From: a virus
DNA: 25,305 bases
Virus record (IMG/VR): IMGVR_UViG_3300037963_006561
Span: 1-25,305 of that record
Reading direction: 5' to 3' (one strand)
In this document: positions 10,401 to 17,117 of the stretch, piece after piece
How the letters are laid out: each line of letters begins with the position of its first letter
Position numbering within the stretch: the first letter of the stretch is position 1
Notes under the pieces: model-generated
The model's input: only the letters and a program-made list of their open reading frames with translations
Databases searched by the model: none
Told to the model about the DNA's origin: nothing
Translations under genes and position numbers: made by a program

Positions 10401-13400
10401 AGCAAAAACTGTTCAAGATTCTCTTGGGACGATTATAAAAAAATCTGATTATCCAACATTTGCTGTTAGTCAAAAAGAATCTAAATTCTCCATAGGAGAA
10501 AAATTAAATCTTAATGAATCTGTTGCAGATTTGCGAATAACTGGTATTGACGGCGATAATATAAAAATAACGGGTGATGTTTTTGGATTATCTCCAAATG
10601 ATGTTCTTACGGGACAAACAAGTGGAAATATTGCTTCCATAGAAAATATTGTCAGAAATGAAGGAAGATTTGAAGTTGATTTCTCTAGTAAGAAAAATAT
10701 TGGATGGGATGACAACATTGGAAAATTAAGTCTTGATGATCAAGTGATTCCTGATAATGATTATTATCAAAATCTTTCTTATACAATCAAAAGTCCTATT
10801 GAATGGAGAGAATTAAGGACTCCAGTCAATAGTCTTGTCCATACTAGTGGTCTTAAAAATTTTGCTGATGTTGGGATAGTATCAACTGCAAACATTGGAG
10901 TTGGTAATTCGGATAATTTAGTTATTGCTCGTGATTTAATTGAAGAACTTAGAGTAGATACAATTAATAATTTTGACAATGTGTTAGATATTGATGTTGT
11001 AGGATCTCAATCTAAATTTCTAAAATTAAAATCAAAAAAATTAACAGACTTTACTCTTTCCAAGAGTAACGTTGTATTAAAGATTGATGATATTTCCGGC
11101 CTATTTTCAAATGATGATAATGTCACTAATAATGAATTTGTTGATATTTTCAAATTTGTTGCTTCTGATTCTTATGATGATGTTTTAGTTAGAATAACTA
11201 ATTCAGAAAATAGTGAAGTTCAATTAACAGAATTGACTATTATTAGCAATAATAGTGGAGATAATTTCTTATTGGAAAAAGGGGAAATTGCTAATATTGG
11301 ATCATCTCCAACTTCAGTAATAGATGAAAATTACGGAACTTTTTCCGTCACCGATAGCAATTTCCTTAGATTTACTCCTAAAGATGCTAGTGATACTGAT
11401 TATGATATTAAATATCTTAAAAATACTTTTGGTTCCTCTACATCTGGTGTAGGAACAACTTCAATTGGATTTATTGATCTAACTAATGTTGCTGGAGTTG
11501 TAACTTCCGGAGGTTCCGGTATAACAAGTTCTATTATTGGAGTTGCAACGGATAAATTTACATCACTGCATGTCAATACACAAATTATTCAATCTAATAC
11601 TGATGAATTAAATTTTGTTGAGTTGTACATAACTCATGACGGAGAAAATACATTTCTTGCAGAATCATTTTTTGATACTGATGAAAATAGTTCTTCTTTC
11701 AATTTTATTGGATCTTTTGGTGCAAATATCAGTTCTGGTGTTCTCAATTTAAATTATACAAATGATACTGCAAATGATGTTCAGTTGAAATCAAGAATTA
11801 TCGGATTTGGAACAACATCAGTAGGCACAGGAATTCACAGATTTATAACACCATCTCAACCAGAGGGTGCGGAAAGAAGTGCAGTAATTAGATCTGCGTA
11901 TGAAACTACAGTTTCTGCTGCCGCGACGACAGTTATCAGTTTTGATAGGAATTTGTTTAATTCTGTTAAATCAGTGGTCGAAGTAAGTATGGGTTCGACA
12001 AAGGCAGTTCATAACGTATTGGCTTTACAGGATAATTCTTTTGACACATATGTTCAACAATCATCTTTCCTTTCTGCTGGAGGAATAGGTGTAACCGATG
12101 GAAGAAGTGGTATGGGAACATTTGGTGTAGAATACTCTGGAGAAAACTTTATATTGAAGTTCTATCCTGATGCAGCAATGACATCAAATCTGCAGGTTTC
12201 ATCTCTCAATGAAATTCTATACACAGAAATAGACGTATTTAATACTGCCCCAGAACTTCAATATGGGGATAATATTCAATCACTTGAAATTAAACTTTAT
12301 AATGCAAAAAATGGTAGTAGAATTAATAAAACTGATTTTGTTGCAAAAAATGAAGGCACTCCAATTTTTGCAAAATCTTTTAATCCAAAAAATTCCACTC
12401 AATTAGATCTTTCTACCGGAACATTCACTATACAGAATCACTTCTTTAGAACCGGTGAAGAGTTGTCATATACTCCAAAATCAACTTTTGTTGGAGTTGG
12501 ATCAACTGCAATGACGTATGGCAGTGGCACCCCATTACCATCAATCGTATATGCTATTAGAGATAATGATGACGAATTCAAACTTGCCACAACTAGAGCA
12601 AATGCAGAAGCAGGTGTAAATGTATCTTTTGGATCCTCTGGTGAAGGAAATGCTCATGAATTGGCAATGTTATTGGGTAATGAAAAAACCATAATAACAC
12701 TGGATGGAATTGGTCAATATCCGCTTAAATTTACTCCAATTGCACATACATTATCAGGAAATGCCGGTGGACAAATTGGAACAGCATCTACGATATTTGC
12801 TTTAAGTGGAATTTCCACAATAATTCCGACAGATCTTCTAAAAATTAATAATGAATTTATGAAGATTCAAAACATAGGTTTTGGAACTACTGCAGTTGGA
12901 CCAATAACAGGAATTGGTCAATCAACTCTTGTTCAAGTTGAAAGAGGTGCAGTTGGATCTATATCAACATCTCATGCAGATGGAAGCGAAGTTAGAATTT
13001 TTAAAGGTTCTTATAATATTGTTGGTTCCAAAATACACTTTGTAAATCCTCCTAGAGGATCTTCTTCAATCGAAAGAGATGATAGAAACTTAGAACCAGA
13101 AACTTCTGATTTTACTGGAAGAGTATTTTTAAGAAATAACTATGACACCAATCAAATATATGATGATATTTCTGATCAATTTACTGGAATTGGAGCAACA
13201 TTTACGCTAACTGTTGGTGGTGCAAATACCACAGGAATTGGAAGCACCGGGGGAAATGGAGTTCTGTTTATCAATGGAATTTTCCAAACACCTTCAACTT
13301 CTAATAATCCATTCAACAATTTTAAATTTGATGATGAAAGCACTGCAGGAATAACAAGCGTCATCTTTAGCGGAATAACCTCTGCAGACGGATCTCGCCA

Positions 13401-15522
13401 AATATCAGATATTGATGTTAATCAAAATCAACTTCCAAGAGGAGGAGTAATTGTTTCTCTAGGTTCTTCTGGTGGATTGGGATATGCACCTTTAGTTGGT
13501 GCTGCAGTGAGTGCTATAGTTGGTGCTGGTGGTTCCATAGCAGGATTTACTACAGCATTAACCGGAGGAACTTTTGGATCTGGATATAACGGATTAGTAT
13601 CTATTGGAGTCAGCGTTCATGAGGATGGGCACACCGGTGCTGCTGCAGTGGTGTCAGCAACTGCTTTAGTTGGAGCTGGCGGAAGTTTATCCCTTACTGT
13701 AGTTGGAAATGGAGGATCTGGATATTCTAATCCTCAAATTATGGTTTCGGAACCAACTTATGAAGGTCTCGAAATAGAGGGAGTCTCAAGGTTGGGACTT
13801 GGAAACACTACATTAAGTGGCACAGGATTATTACTCGATATTGGAGTTGGTGCTGCAACCACTACAGGAATAGGGTCGGATACTTTTGAAGTTAATAGTT
13901 TTAGTATTGCAAGAAACGGATATGGATTTAGGGAAGGTGATGTTATTAGACCAGTTGGTTTAGTTACACACAGCACTCTATCTTCAACAACCTCCGAATT
14001 GTTATTAACAGTTGAACGAGTATTTGATGATTCCTTTGCTTGTTGGCAATTTGGAGAATTTGATTTTATTGACTCAATTGCAAATTTCCAAGATGGAATA
14101 AGAACTAGATTCCCACTGTTCTATAATGAGGAACTCATAAGTTTCGAAAAACAGGAAGGAAGTAGAGTAAATCTTTCTAATGCATTATTAATAGTCATTA
14201 ATGGAATTATTCAAGATCCTGGAGTAGCATACTTATTTGAAGGTGGAACATCATTTAGTTTTACTGATCCTCCTCAAATTGAAGATAGAGTTGATATTTT
14301 CTTCTATAGAGGTACTAGAAACGATGATGATCAATTAGTTACAAGTATAAATCAAACGATTAAACGAGGTGATAGTGTAAGAGTTTATAAAAATAATGCA
14401 ATTGATGGAACTATAACTCAAAATAGCAGAACTGTGTTTGATTTATCATTCTCTGATAAATTTGAAACAAATCTGTATAGCGGAGTTGGAATAGACCAAA
14501 ACAATTTCAAACCAATGTCTTGGACAAAACAAAAAGTTGACACCGTTATTAACGGTGAAATTGTTCAAAAAGATAGAGATTCTATTGAAGCACTAGTTTT
14601 TCCAACAGCAAAGATTATTAATACTATTGAAACTACTGATAGTGAAATATTTGTCGAAGATGCTGATTTATTTGATTACAATTCGGAAACAGAATTGTCT
14701 GGTTTAATTGTATCTGGTTCTGCAGATCCAATATCGGCTGCTGCAACAGCAGTGGTTTCTACTGCTGGAACAATTTCATCATATATTGTCTCTGGCGGTA
14801 GTGGGTATACTGCAGTGCCCACAGTCTCTGTTCTTGCTCCTCCAGAAATTGGAGTAGGAGTAGGAACCACTGCTACTGCAACTGCTACCATATCCAATGG
14901 GGCCGTAACTGCAATTACGGTCAATAACCCAGGATTAGGATATACAATTGCTCCAAATGTAATTATTTCTCTTCCTAATCCCACTGTCGAAACAGTATCT
15001 AGTATTGATGTGATTCAAGGATTCTCTGGAATTGTCACTGGAATTAGCACCGTCAATGCTCAAGGAATTGGAACTTTAGCAATTCAATTTAACTTGCATA
15101 GATTTGATGCAACAAATTACACTGATTTAAATATTGGATATCCAATTTATATTTTTGACACTCAAGTTGGAAATGGTGTAACCTCAGTTGCAAATAATGA
15201 TTTATCCATAGTTGGTGTGGGCACAACATTTGTTGATAATATATACTTTATTCAGGAACTTTCTTCTGTTGGTGCTGCGGGTTCAATTGTTTGTTATGTG
15301 GATTCTGGAACATCAATAGTTGGTGTTGCAACTACATCAAACTCTAACAATCCTGTGGGTAAATTCTCTTGGGGTAGACTTGCGGGAATTTCTAGAGCAA
15401 CTTCTCCAGTTTCTATAGCAGTTACTGGAAATGTGGTTGATGTCGGACTGACAACCTTCCCAACTATTCAAAGAAGAGGTGTTGGTCTGAGAGATAGTGG
15501 TGCTCTTCCTAAAAGGTTATAA
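3505..15522 (+). CDS. 7: Giant gp7-like baseplate wedge protein (4005 aa)
   Basis: The first roughly 300 residues and a short segment near residue 2420 match the C-terminal wedge-core part of T4 gp7 (1032 aa) as I remember it. Shared elements are 'FY-x-SKG-x-(D/E)-SF...LF-x-VLY' at residues 200-219, LVGQTI at 257-262, and YYQNLSYTIKS followed by HTSG at 2420-2449 (T4: SYYVMKIKSN, then HPVG). Gene order (6, this, 8) agrees. Between and after these parts the chain consists of beta-rich modules: about 13 GGxGY units, six to seven H-x(4)-G-(D/E/Q) units, four 'INNE/RG' units, a YHYH-like domain (about 1213-1360), and two 'INGI.Q.P' units (near 3256 and 3566). It ends in FPTIQRRGVGLRDSGALPKRL-type residues. 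There are no signal peptide or convincing membrane helices; hydrophobic runs near 3320-3400 are Gly/Ala-rich repeats. The T4 N-terminal half, including its propeller, is not recognisable. The frame is open for 12 kb with uniform composition, so I see no sign of an artefact. Confidence 0.88.
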   Translation: MIETGFESRVKVQQLIDSQLPEFVLDENPKSVEFLKQYYISQEYQGGPTDITDNLDQYLKLDNLTPEVIVDTTRTTSGITSTDTTIAVNSTKGFPNEYGLFKINNEVITYTGITTNSFTGCQRGFSGITSYHSDLNQEELVFLDSSREDHSKDDVVHNLSSLFLKDFYKKLKFTFAPGLEDVDFVKELNAGNFIKEAKSFYQSKGTDESFRILFNVLYGATPRVVNLEEYLIKPSSSNYLRREVAIAEVISGDPSKLVGQTIVKSTDSGTTAAISEIEPFTRENKQYFKLSLFVGYDDSSTIEGTFNITPSTKNIETVAIGASVITVDSTIGFAQTGMVISGINSISYTDKSINQFIGCTGVGATISAASNVRSDEIYFGFENGDPDKKVEIRLTGVLSKFVQISEELNVSENDIISVKNIGDLIENPTTGEKTNKEIFANSWIYNTSSTFEVESFGNNLTLTLKSEIDKSSLKKGDSVEIIQKGGSDDGKVVYPTSSTPTTVTDISSDNKSISLNNFTFNADSSVDYSLRRKINKVSSEFTPIEFGNDVITGDVQNVYTDLDGKHAYVASNSLPSKTPGITTSFTYEITKKINSASIDSETSLGDRNSSNNFTTITFADDAPFVTGDRVFYKPDGDPLVGLIEGSYFVEILPTNKKKIKLYNSRVFVGTESYLTFLTPSSGIGKHTFTLFEHKSGEIAPQKIFKKFPLPPNNKNGVNELTEPDNSTGMLINGVEIINYKSNDVVYYGPLESISVLNGGRGYDVINLPNLVVSAGFGSTALCRPVIQGSIERIDVDVLNFDIDSVESVKITGGNGSGANLNAIVQKRVREVFFDAQLTANNGGIDNNTNQITFLTDHNFINGQEVVYDSNGNQGIGVGIGTSSLVDSAIYYAKVDNNTTIQLFESFDDYSSNTNVVGLSTLYTAGIHKFKTNDKTKTISSIDVIDGGSGYTNRKLIVKPSGISTSKDIINFIDHGFNDGDVVLYSSDGTPITGLTTSTGITTTSVQYKIIKIDNDSFRVADIGVGGTSPSNYERKNHSKLESTGVGYQNFAFPDIEISLEFTSTGLGTDTQNRSVVATPVVRGSLIDAYVYETGTGYGSSTINLERKPLITIQTGRDAQLKPIIINGSIDSVNVQFGGFEYFSAPELEVFDNSESGSGAILRPVISSQGKITDVKVINAGIGYSAASTGIKVSPKGFGATFDTTIRKLRVNNIHKYGNEILKERNDKLQYNICGYYDDLRSTFNESQSKVSGIIGWAYDGNPIYGPFGNSDSFNTSSDPARLTSGYVENSSSVIDRPAGFSAGFFVEDYEYTNSGDLDVHNGKFVKTTDYPKGVYAYFATIDSSGDPQFPYFIGNTFRSNTLNENKTLDQKFDFKNSQLLRNTFPYRVSDPFADNDFLIETNEISRQKAVIESVTEGPIEKINIINPGTGFKVNDVLNFDSDGTDGDGIIARVSSISGKSIDDIQTSVETYENSIFTWNGGNEIKVSILPQHNLRDKEYVTISGFSSSLSELNRNFQIGISSFYSNLSSLIKGSDASPGAATTEIYVSQIPDSVSVGSSVGIGSETLQVLNIFPNLNILRVKRGLVGTSHTATTKISYIPDSFTITKNVDYFESAVNDKIYFNPKESVGVGTTVGISSSMTFIFGDSSVTREIPTKRIYIENHPFATNQPVNLTVPTGGAISISTSPTGTPFNLPISGVTTTVYIVRKTINSVGIKTGIGPEFDEVFFRNNGSDSDEYLFESIKTQIKSRVQRINSVVSISTVGLSTVAPGATYHKLLTGDTIKLNLQPKLISGIGTDASVIVKRDTISNNILINPLTIDPSGINTTTNQITILSHELKTGDKVSYAASLPASGLSTGSYYAYRVNENVIQLAETLSDAKLDPPTIVSIGNTGGGEQTISPINPRIAITKDNSAIFDLSDSTLSGYDFKIYYDNEFNNEFVSTGSTSGITIAGVGTIGVSANASLTINYNTDLTNILPTRLYYNLEKSGYISTADTEVENYSEILYIDSSYNSSYKISGVGATTFNIALNEVPERLFYKSSECSSLEYTTESLSVEGPINKINIVSGGSGYKKLPNFVGSSNTTAKDASLIAKSGSVGNAKRVRIINQGFEYSSDRTLQPNANVPVLVSTKDSNTIGIVTVISGGRNYITPPKLVVVNTSSKQKIDNGIIEANLTGNSITEVKIIQEPKGLPSESVGIFAEENTNGISIQKISQQSDTKFICKLTTPVLGFSTSAFSVGEEVFIEGIQKVGAAGSGFNSADYGYQFFVVEEYKNSSFIGTVTQDEVTINLSSLTTNTGTAKTVQDSLGTIIKKSDYPTFAVSQKESKFSIGEKLNLNESVADLRITGIDGDNIKITGDVFGLSPNDVLTGQTSGNIASIENIVRNEGRFEVDFSSKKNIGWDDNIGKLSLDDQVIPDNDYYQNLSYTIKSPIEWRELRTPVNSLVHTSGLKNFADVGIVSTANIGVGNSDNLVIARDLIEELRVDTINNFDNVLDIDVVGSQSKFLKLKSKKLTDFTLSKSNVVLKIDDISGLFSNDDNVTNNEFVDIFKFVASDSYDDVLVRITNSENSEVQLTELTIISNNSGDNFLLEKGEIANIGSSPTSVIDENYGTFSVTDSNFLRFTPKDASDTDYDIKYLKNTFGSSTSGVGTTSIGFIDLTNVAGVVTSGGSGITSSIIGVATDKFTSLHVNTQIIQSNTDELNFVELYITHDGENTFLAESFFDTDENSSSFNFIGSFGANISSGVLNLNYTNDTANDVQLKSRIIGFGTTSVGTGIHRFITPSQPEGAERSAVIRSAYETTVSAAATTVISFDRNLFNSVKSVVEVSMGSTKAVHNVLALQDNSFDTYVQQSSFLSAGGIGVTDGRSGMGTFGVEYSGENFILKFYPDAAMTSNLQVSSLNEILYTEIDVFNTAPELQYGDNIQSLEIKLYNAKNGSRINKTDFVAKNEGTPIFAKSFNPKNSTQLDLSTGTFTIQNHFFRTGEELSYTPKSTFVGVGSTAMTYGSGTPLPSIVYAIRDNDDEFKLATTRANAEAGVNVSFGSSGEGNAHELAMLLGNEKTIITLDGIGQYPLKFTPIAHTLSGNAGGQIGTASTIFALSGISTIIPTDLLKINNEFMKIQNIGFGTTAVGPITGIGQSTLVQVERGAVGSISTSHADGSEVRIFKGSYNIVGSKIHFVNPPRGSSSIERDDRNLEPETSDFTGRVFLRNNYDTNQIYDDISDQFTGIGATFTLTVGGANTTGIGSTGGNGVLFINGIFQTPSTSNNPFNNFKFDDESTAGITSVIFSGITSADGSRQISDIDVNQNQLPRGGVIVSLGSSGGLGYAPLVGAAVSAIVGAGGSIAGFTTALTGGTFGSGYNGLVSIGVSVHEDGHTGAAAVVSATALVGAGGSLSLTVVGNGGSGYSNPQIMVSEPTYEGLEIEGVSRLGLGNTTLSGTGLLLDIGVGAATTTGIGSDTFEVNSFSIARNGYGFREGDVIRPVGLVTHSTLSSTTSELLLTVERVFDDSFACWQFGEFDFIDSIANFQDGIRTRFPLFYNEELISFEKQEGSRVNLSNALLIVINGIIQDPGVAYLFEGGTSFSFTDPPQIEDRVDIFFYRGTRNDDDQLVTSINQTIKRGDSVRVYKNNAIDGTITQNSRTVFDLSFSDKFETNLYSGVGIDQNNFKPMSWTKQKVDTVINGEIVQKDRDSIEALVFPTAKIINTIETTDSEIFVEDADLFDYNSETELSGLIVSGSADPISAAATAVVSTAGTISSYIVSGGSGYTAVPTVSVLAPPEIGVGVGTTATATATISNGAVTAITVNNPGLGYTIAPNVIISLPNPTVETVSSIDVIQGFSGIVTGISTVNAQGIGTLAIQFNLHRFDATNYTDLNIGYPIYIFDTQVGNGVTSVANNDLSIVGVGTTFVDNIYFIQELSSVGAAGSIVCYVDSGTSIVGVATTSNSNNPVGKFSWGRLAGISRATSPVSIAVTGNVVDVGLTTFPTIQRRGVGLRDSGALPKRL
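7141..7590 (+). other. YHYH-like domain inside the giant gp7-like protein
   Basis: Residues 1213-1362 contain IIGWAYDGNPIYGPFG (1253-1268), then DLDVHNGKF (1316-1324) and YPKGVYAYFAT (1330-1340). These follow the order of the YHYH domain (GWAxDGxPIYGP ... LDxxNG ... YPxGxYHYH). The name-giving YHYH is YAYF here (1335-1338), so both histidines of that motif are replaced; one His remains nearby at 1320. The role of this domain in phage baseplates is not known to me. Domain assignment is confident; loss of metal binding is an inference. Confidence 0.82.
10741..10860 (+). other. gp7 wedge-core segment, part B (split core)
   Basis: Residues 2413-2452 read QVIPDNDYYQNLSYTIKS, then W-R-E-L-R and VNSLVHTSGLKNF. 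Gp7-like phage proteins commonly have a (I/L)QD-x-DYYQ-x-(F/L)SY-x-I-x-S segment followed by V-x-x-x-x-HP-x-G; T4 gp7 has SYYVMKIKSN and VIRFVHPVGF. The Tyr-Tyr, Ser-Tyr, Lys-Ser and His-x-x-Gly positions agree, although the usual Pro after His is Thr here. It lies about 2160 residues after LVGQTI, compared with roughly 80 in T4. Confidence 0.7.
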
Positions 15523-15539
15523 TAAAATCCTCCAACCCT

Positions 15540-15547
15540 TATAAATA
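15540..15547 (+). promoter_or_regulatory. T4-type late promoter before gp8
   Basis: A perfect TATAAATA lies in the 42-base gap after the giant gene, 17 bases ahead of the gp8 ATG. It continues as TATAAATATCTAAA, exactly as at the promoter at 24817. It likely starts a new late transcript covering gp8, the 2500-residue protein and the 70-aa gene, giving supply independent of the 12-kb gene upstream. No terminator hairpin precedes it, so read-through from upstream is possible too. Confidence 0.86.
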
Positions 15548-15564
15548 TCTAAAAAACTATTAAT

Positions 15565-17112
15565 ATGGCTGCGGTAGTAACAGATCAATTTAGAATATCC
15601 AATGCAAATAATTTTGTAGACTCGGTGTCCAATACGAGTAACTCTTATTATGTTTTTCTGGGATTACCAAATCCTTCCAATCCAGTTTCTGGTTTTGGTA
15701 GAACTACTTCGGACAACGAATGGAGTACTAATACTCCAGTTCCCATAGATAATTTACAATTTAACTCCCATTTTAGGGACACTGCTCTATTTGGAAAAAA
15801 AGTAACAACTTCCAATGTTAGAAGATTAATAAGAAAAGTTTCTTGGTCTAGTAATACACGTTATGATATGTATAGGCATGACTATAGTATCATAAATCCT
15901 GCTCCAAACTCAAATTTAAGTAGATTATATGATTCAAATTATTATGTAATAAATAGCGATTTTAGAGTTTATATTTGTATTGATAATGGTTCATCAGGAA
16001 CAAATTTAACTGGAAATGTATCTAAGGATGAACCAACTTTTACAGACCTAGAACCAACGGCAGCTGGAACTAGTGGAGATGGATATGTTTGGAAATATCT
16101 ATTTTCAGTCGCTCCGAGTGACATTATAAAATTTGATTCAACTGAATATGTTGTTGTTCCAAATGATTGGGCGACTTCAACTGACAGTCAAATTTTAAGT
16201 GTTAGAGAAGCTGGAGATTCTGACATAAATTTGAATCAAATTAAAAAGGTATATATTGCTAATGGTGGATCTAATTATAGTTCGGGAGTAGTAAATATTA
16301 ATGGGGATGGAACTGGTGCTAAAGTATCAATTGAAGTGGATTCTGCAGGAACAATAACTTCTGCTGTTATGACTGCTGGTGGAAGTGGATATACTTATGG
16401 TATTGTTGATCTTGGTTCACTTCAACCATCAGGAACTTTGTCAGACCCAGCAAAATTAATTCCCATTATTCCACCATCTAAAGGTCATGGGTATGACATT
16501 TATACTGAATTAGGAACTGATAAGGTATTGGTTTATGCTAGATTTGATGACTCCACAAGAGATTTTCCAGTTGATACGAGATTTACTCAAGTAGGCATTA
16601 TAAAAAATCCACAACAATTTTCGTCCACGGCAATTTATACTGCCAGTGATTATTCATCTTTATTCTCATTGAAACTCAATTCAGTCACCTCCACTCCGGT
16701 TGTTGGTGCTGCAATTTCACAATCGGTTTCTGGAGGTGCTGCCAAGGGATATGTTGCATCATATGATTCTGAAACTAGAGTTTTAAAATATTTTCAAGAT
16801 AGATCTTTATATTTTGGAAATTCTAAAGATGAAACTGATAGCAGTGATGTTAGTTCCTCAAGTAAGTTGCTTTCTTTTGAATCATCATCAGCGAATATTT
16901 CTCCATTTACTGGATCTATTGATACAGGATTCTCTGGAATTAAAACCACAGTAAACACCAAAGAAATTGATTTGGGAGTAACTTTTACAGATGGACTTGC
17001 AAATCCAGAGATAAATAAAAAGACAGGGGAAATTATTTACATTGATAATAGACCTCTCATACAGAGAGACTCTCGCCAAAAAGAAGACGTTAAAATCATT
17101 CTGGAATTCTAA
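15565..17112 (+). CDS. 8: Baseplate wedge subunit gp8 with two insertions (515 aa)
   Basis: The framework matches T4 gp8 (334 aa) from memory in four places. These are the start (VTDQFRISNANNF / YYVFLG), GDGYVWKYLF then EYVVVP at residues 171-195, F-T-Q-V-G-I-I-K-N-P at 340-349 (T4 FRQISIITNP), and the end GEIIYIDNRP (488-497) closing with a hydrophobic ...KIILEF. The 180 extra residues form two blocks. Residues about 205-300 hold two GGxGY units (NGGSNY at 233-238, GGSGY at 272-276); about 355-485 is a Ser/Gly-rich beta-type segment with SGGAAKGYVASYD. In T4, gp8 dimers sit on the outer wedge and bind gp7 and gp10. Here it follows the gp7-like gene, has its own late promoter, and is five bases from the next gene. 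The start at 15565 fits the family and the promoter. Codon use is like that of its neighbours. Confidence 0.9.
   Translation: MAAVVTDQFRISNANNFVDSVSNTSNSYYVFLGLPNPSNPVSGFGRTTSDNEWSTNTPVPIDNLQFNSHFRDTALFGKKVTTSNVRRLIRKVSWSSNTRYDMYRHDYSIINPAPNSNLSRLYDSNYYVINSDFRVYICIDNGSSGTNLTGNVSKDEPTFTDLEPTAAGTSGDGYVWKYLFSVAPSDIIKFDSTEYVVVPNDWATSTDSQILSVREAGDSDINLNQIKKVYIANGGSNYSSGVVNINGDGTGAKVSIEVDSAGTITSAVMTAGGSGYTYGIVDLGSLQPSGTLSDPAKLIPIIPPSKGHGYDIYTELGTDKVLVYARFDDSTRDFPVDTRFTQVGIIKNPQQFSSTAIYTASDYSSLFSLKLNSVTSTPVVGAAISQSVSGGAAKGYVASYDSETRVLKYFQDRSLYFGNSKDETDSSDVSSSSKLLSFESSSANISPFTGSIDTGFSGIKTTVNTKEIDLGVTFTDGLANPEINKKTGEIIYIDNRPLIQRDSRQKEDVKIILEF
16240..16410 (+). repeat. Pair of GGxGY modules inserted in gp8
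   Basis: Residues 226-282 contain KKVYIANGGSNYSSGVVNIN and TSAVMTAGGSGYTYGIVDLG, 38 residues apart. They sit between the conserved EYVVVP and VGIIKNP blocks, a place where T4 gp8 has unrelated sequence. The second unit shares 18 identical bases with a unit in the giant gp7-like gene (TGGTGGAAGTGGATATAC at 16377-16394 and 6339-6356). Confidence 0.8.
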
Positions 17113-17117
17113 AGAAA

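Larger units (their letters stand above)
5356..12640 (+). repeat. H-x(4)-GD 'FCCH-like' repeats in the giant gp7-like protein
   Basis: Copies share a (D/N/S)-H-x-(F/L)-x-x-G-(D/Q/E)-x-V-x-Y core, then 20-40 variable residues and a closing Y-x-x-x-x-(V/I)-(D/N)-x-N-x-(I/F)-x-(L/V) strand. The clearest are DHNFINGQEVVY (from residue 857) closing with YYAKVDNNTTIQL; DHGFNDGDVVLY (973) with YKIIKIDNDSFRV; SHELKTGDKVSY (1835) with YYAYRVNENVIQL; and NHFFRTGEELSY (2978) with VYAIRDNDDEFKL. Weaker ones are near 617, 1492 and 1663. Phage proteins with this pattern are often assigned to the FCCH beta-domain family; I use the name only as a fold label. Confidence 0.72.
3715..13030 (+). repeat. 'INNE...RG' repeats in the giant gp7-like protein
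   Basis: Four copies share a T-x-(I/L)-x-(V/L) strand, a (G/P)...L-x-I-N-N-E-x-(I/M)-x-(Y/I) hairpin and a closing (C/V)-x-R-G-x-x-G-(I/T)-(S/T)-x-(Y/S)-H. They are at residues 71-135 (FKINNEVITYTG, then GCQRGFSG), 323-375 (degenerate, FIGCTGVG), 1543-1600 (IGSETLQVL, then VKRGLVGTSHT) and 3096-3170 (LKINNEFMKI, then VERGAVGS). A fifth copy lies in the 2500-residue protein downstream. The spacing is irregular, so these are interspersed modules and not a tandem array. Confidence 0.78.
5770..14958 (+). repeat. GGxGY repeats in the giant gp7-like protein
   Basis: Scattered units follow the pattern (I/V)-x-(I/V)-x-x-(G/N)-(G/P/A)-x-G-(Y/F), usually with x-x-x-P-x-(V/I) behind. Tyr/Phe positions I located are residues 762, 950, 1097, 1183, 1431, 2071, 2148 (GGRNY, degenerate), 3327, 3361, 3407, 3768 and 3813, plus a weak one in INQGFEY before 2148. 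Where units are in tandem the spacing is about 34-46 residues. The same pattern is familiar from bacterial surface proteins and phage tail proteins, where it is predicted to be beta-structured. Copies are diverged, which argues for old duplications plus shuffling. Confidence 0.85.

Noticed and set aside
13440-13720. Hydrophobic Gly/Ala/Val-rich stretch of the giant protein as membrane segments
   Set aside because: The regular GGxGY spacing and the repeated Gly-Gly-Ser and Gly-Ala-Gly turns fit beta repeats; there are no flanking charges typical of membrane helices and the protein is a virion component.
5770-14958. CRISPR-like or tandem DNA repeat array
   Set aside because: The repeats are degenerate protein-level modules with irregular spacing and in-frame coding, not identical direct repeats separated by spacers.
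3505-15522. The 12-kb open frame as an assembly artefact or fusion of separate genes
   Set aside because: There is no internal late promoter, no change in composition and no internal start with a normal junction. The same module types recur along the whole length and the C-terminal tag is present, so a single gene is the simplest reading.
15523-15564. Rho-independent terminator after the giant gene
   Set aside because: The 42-base gap has no inverted repeat followed by a T run; it is occupied by the late promoter.
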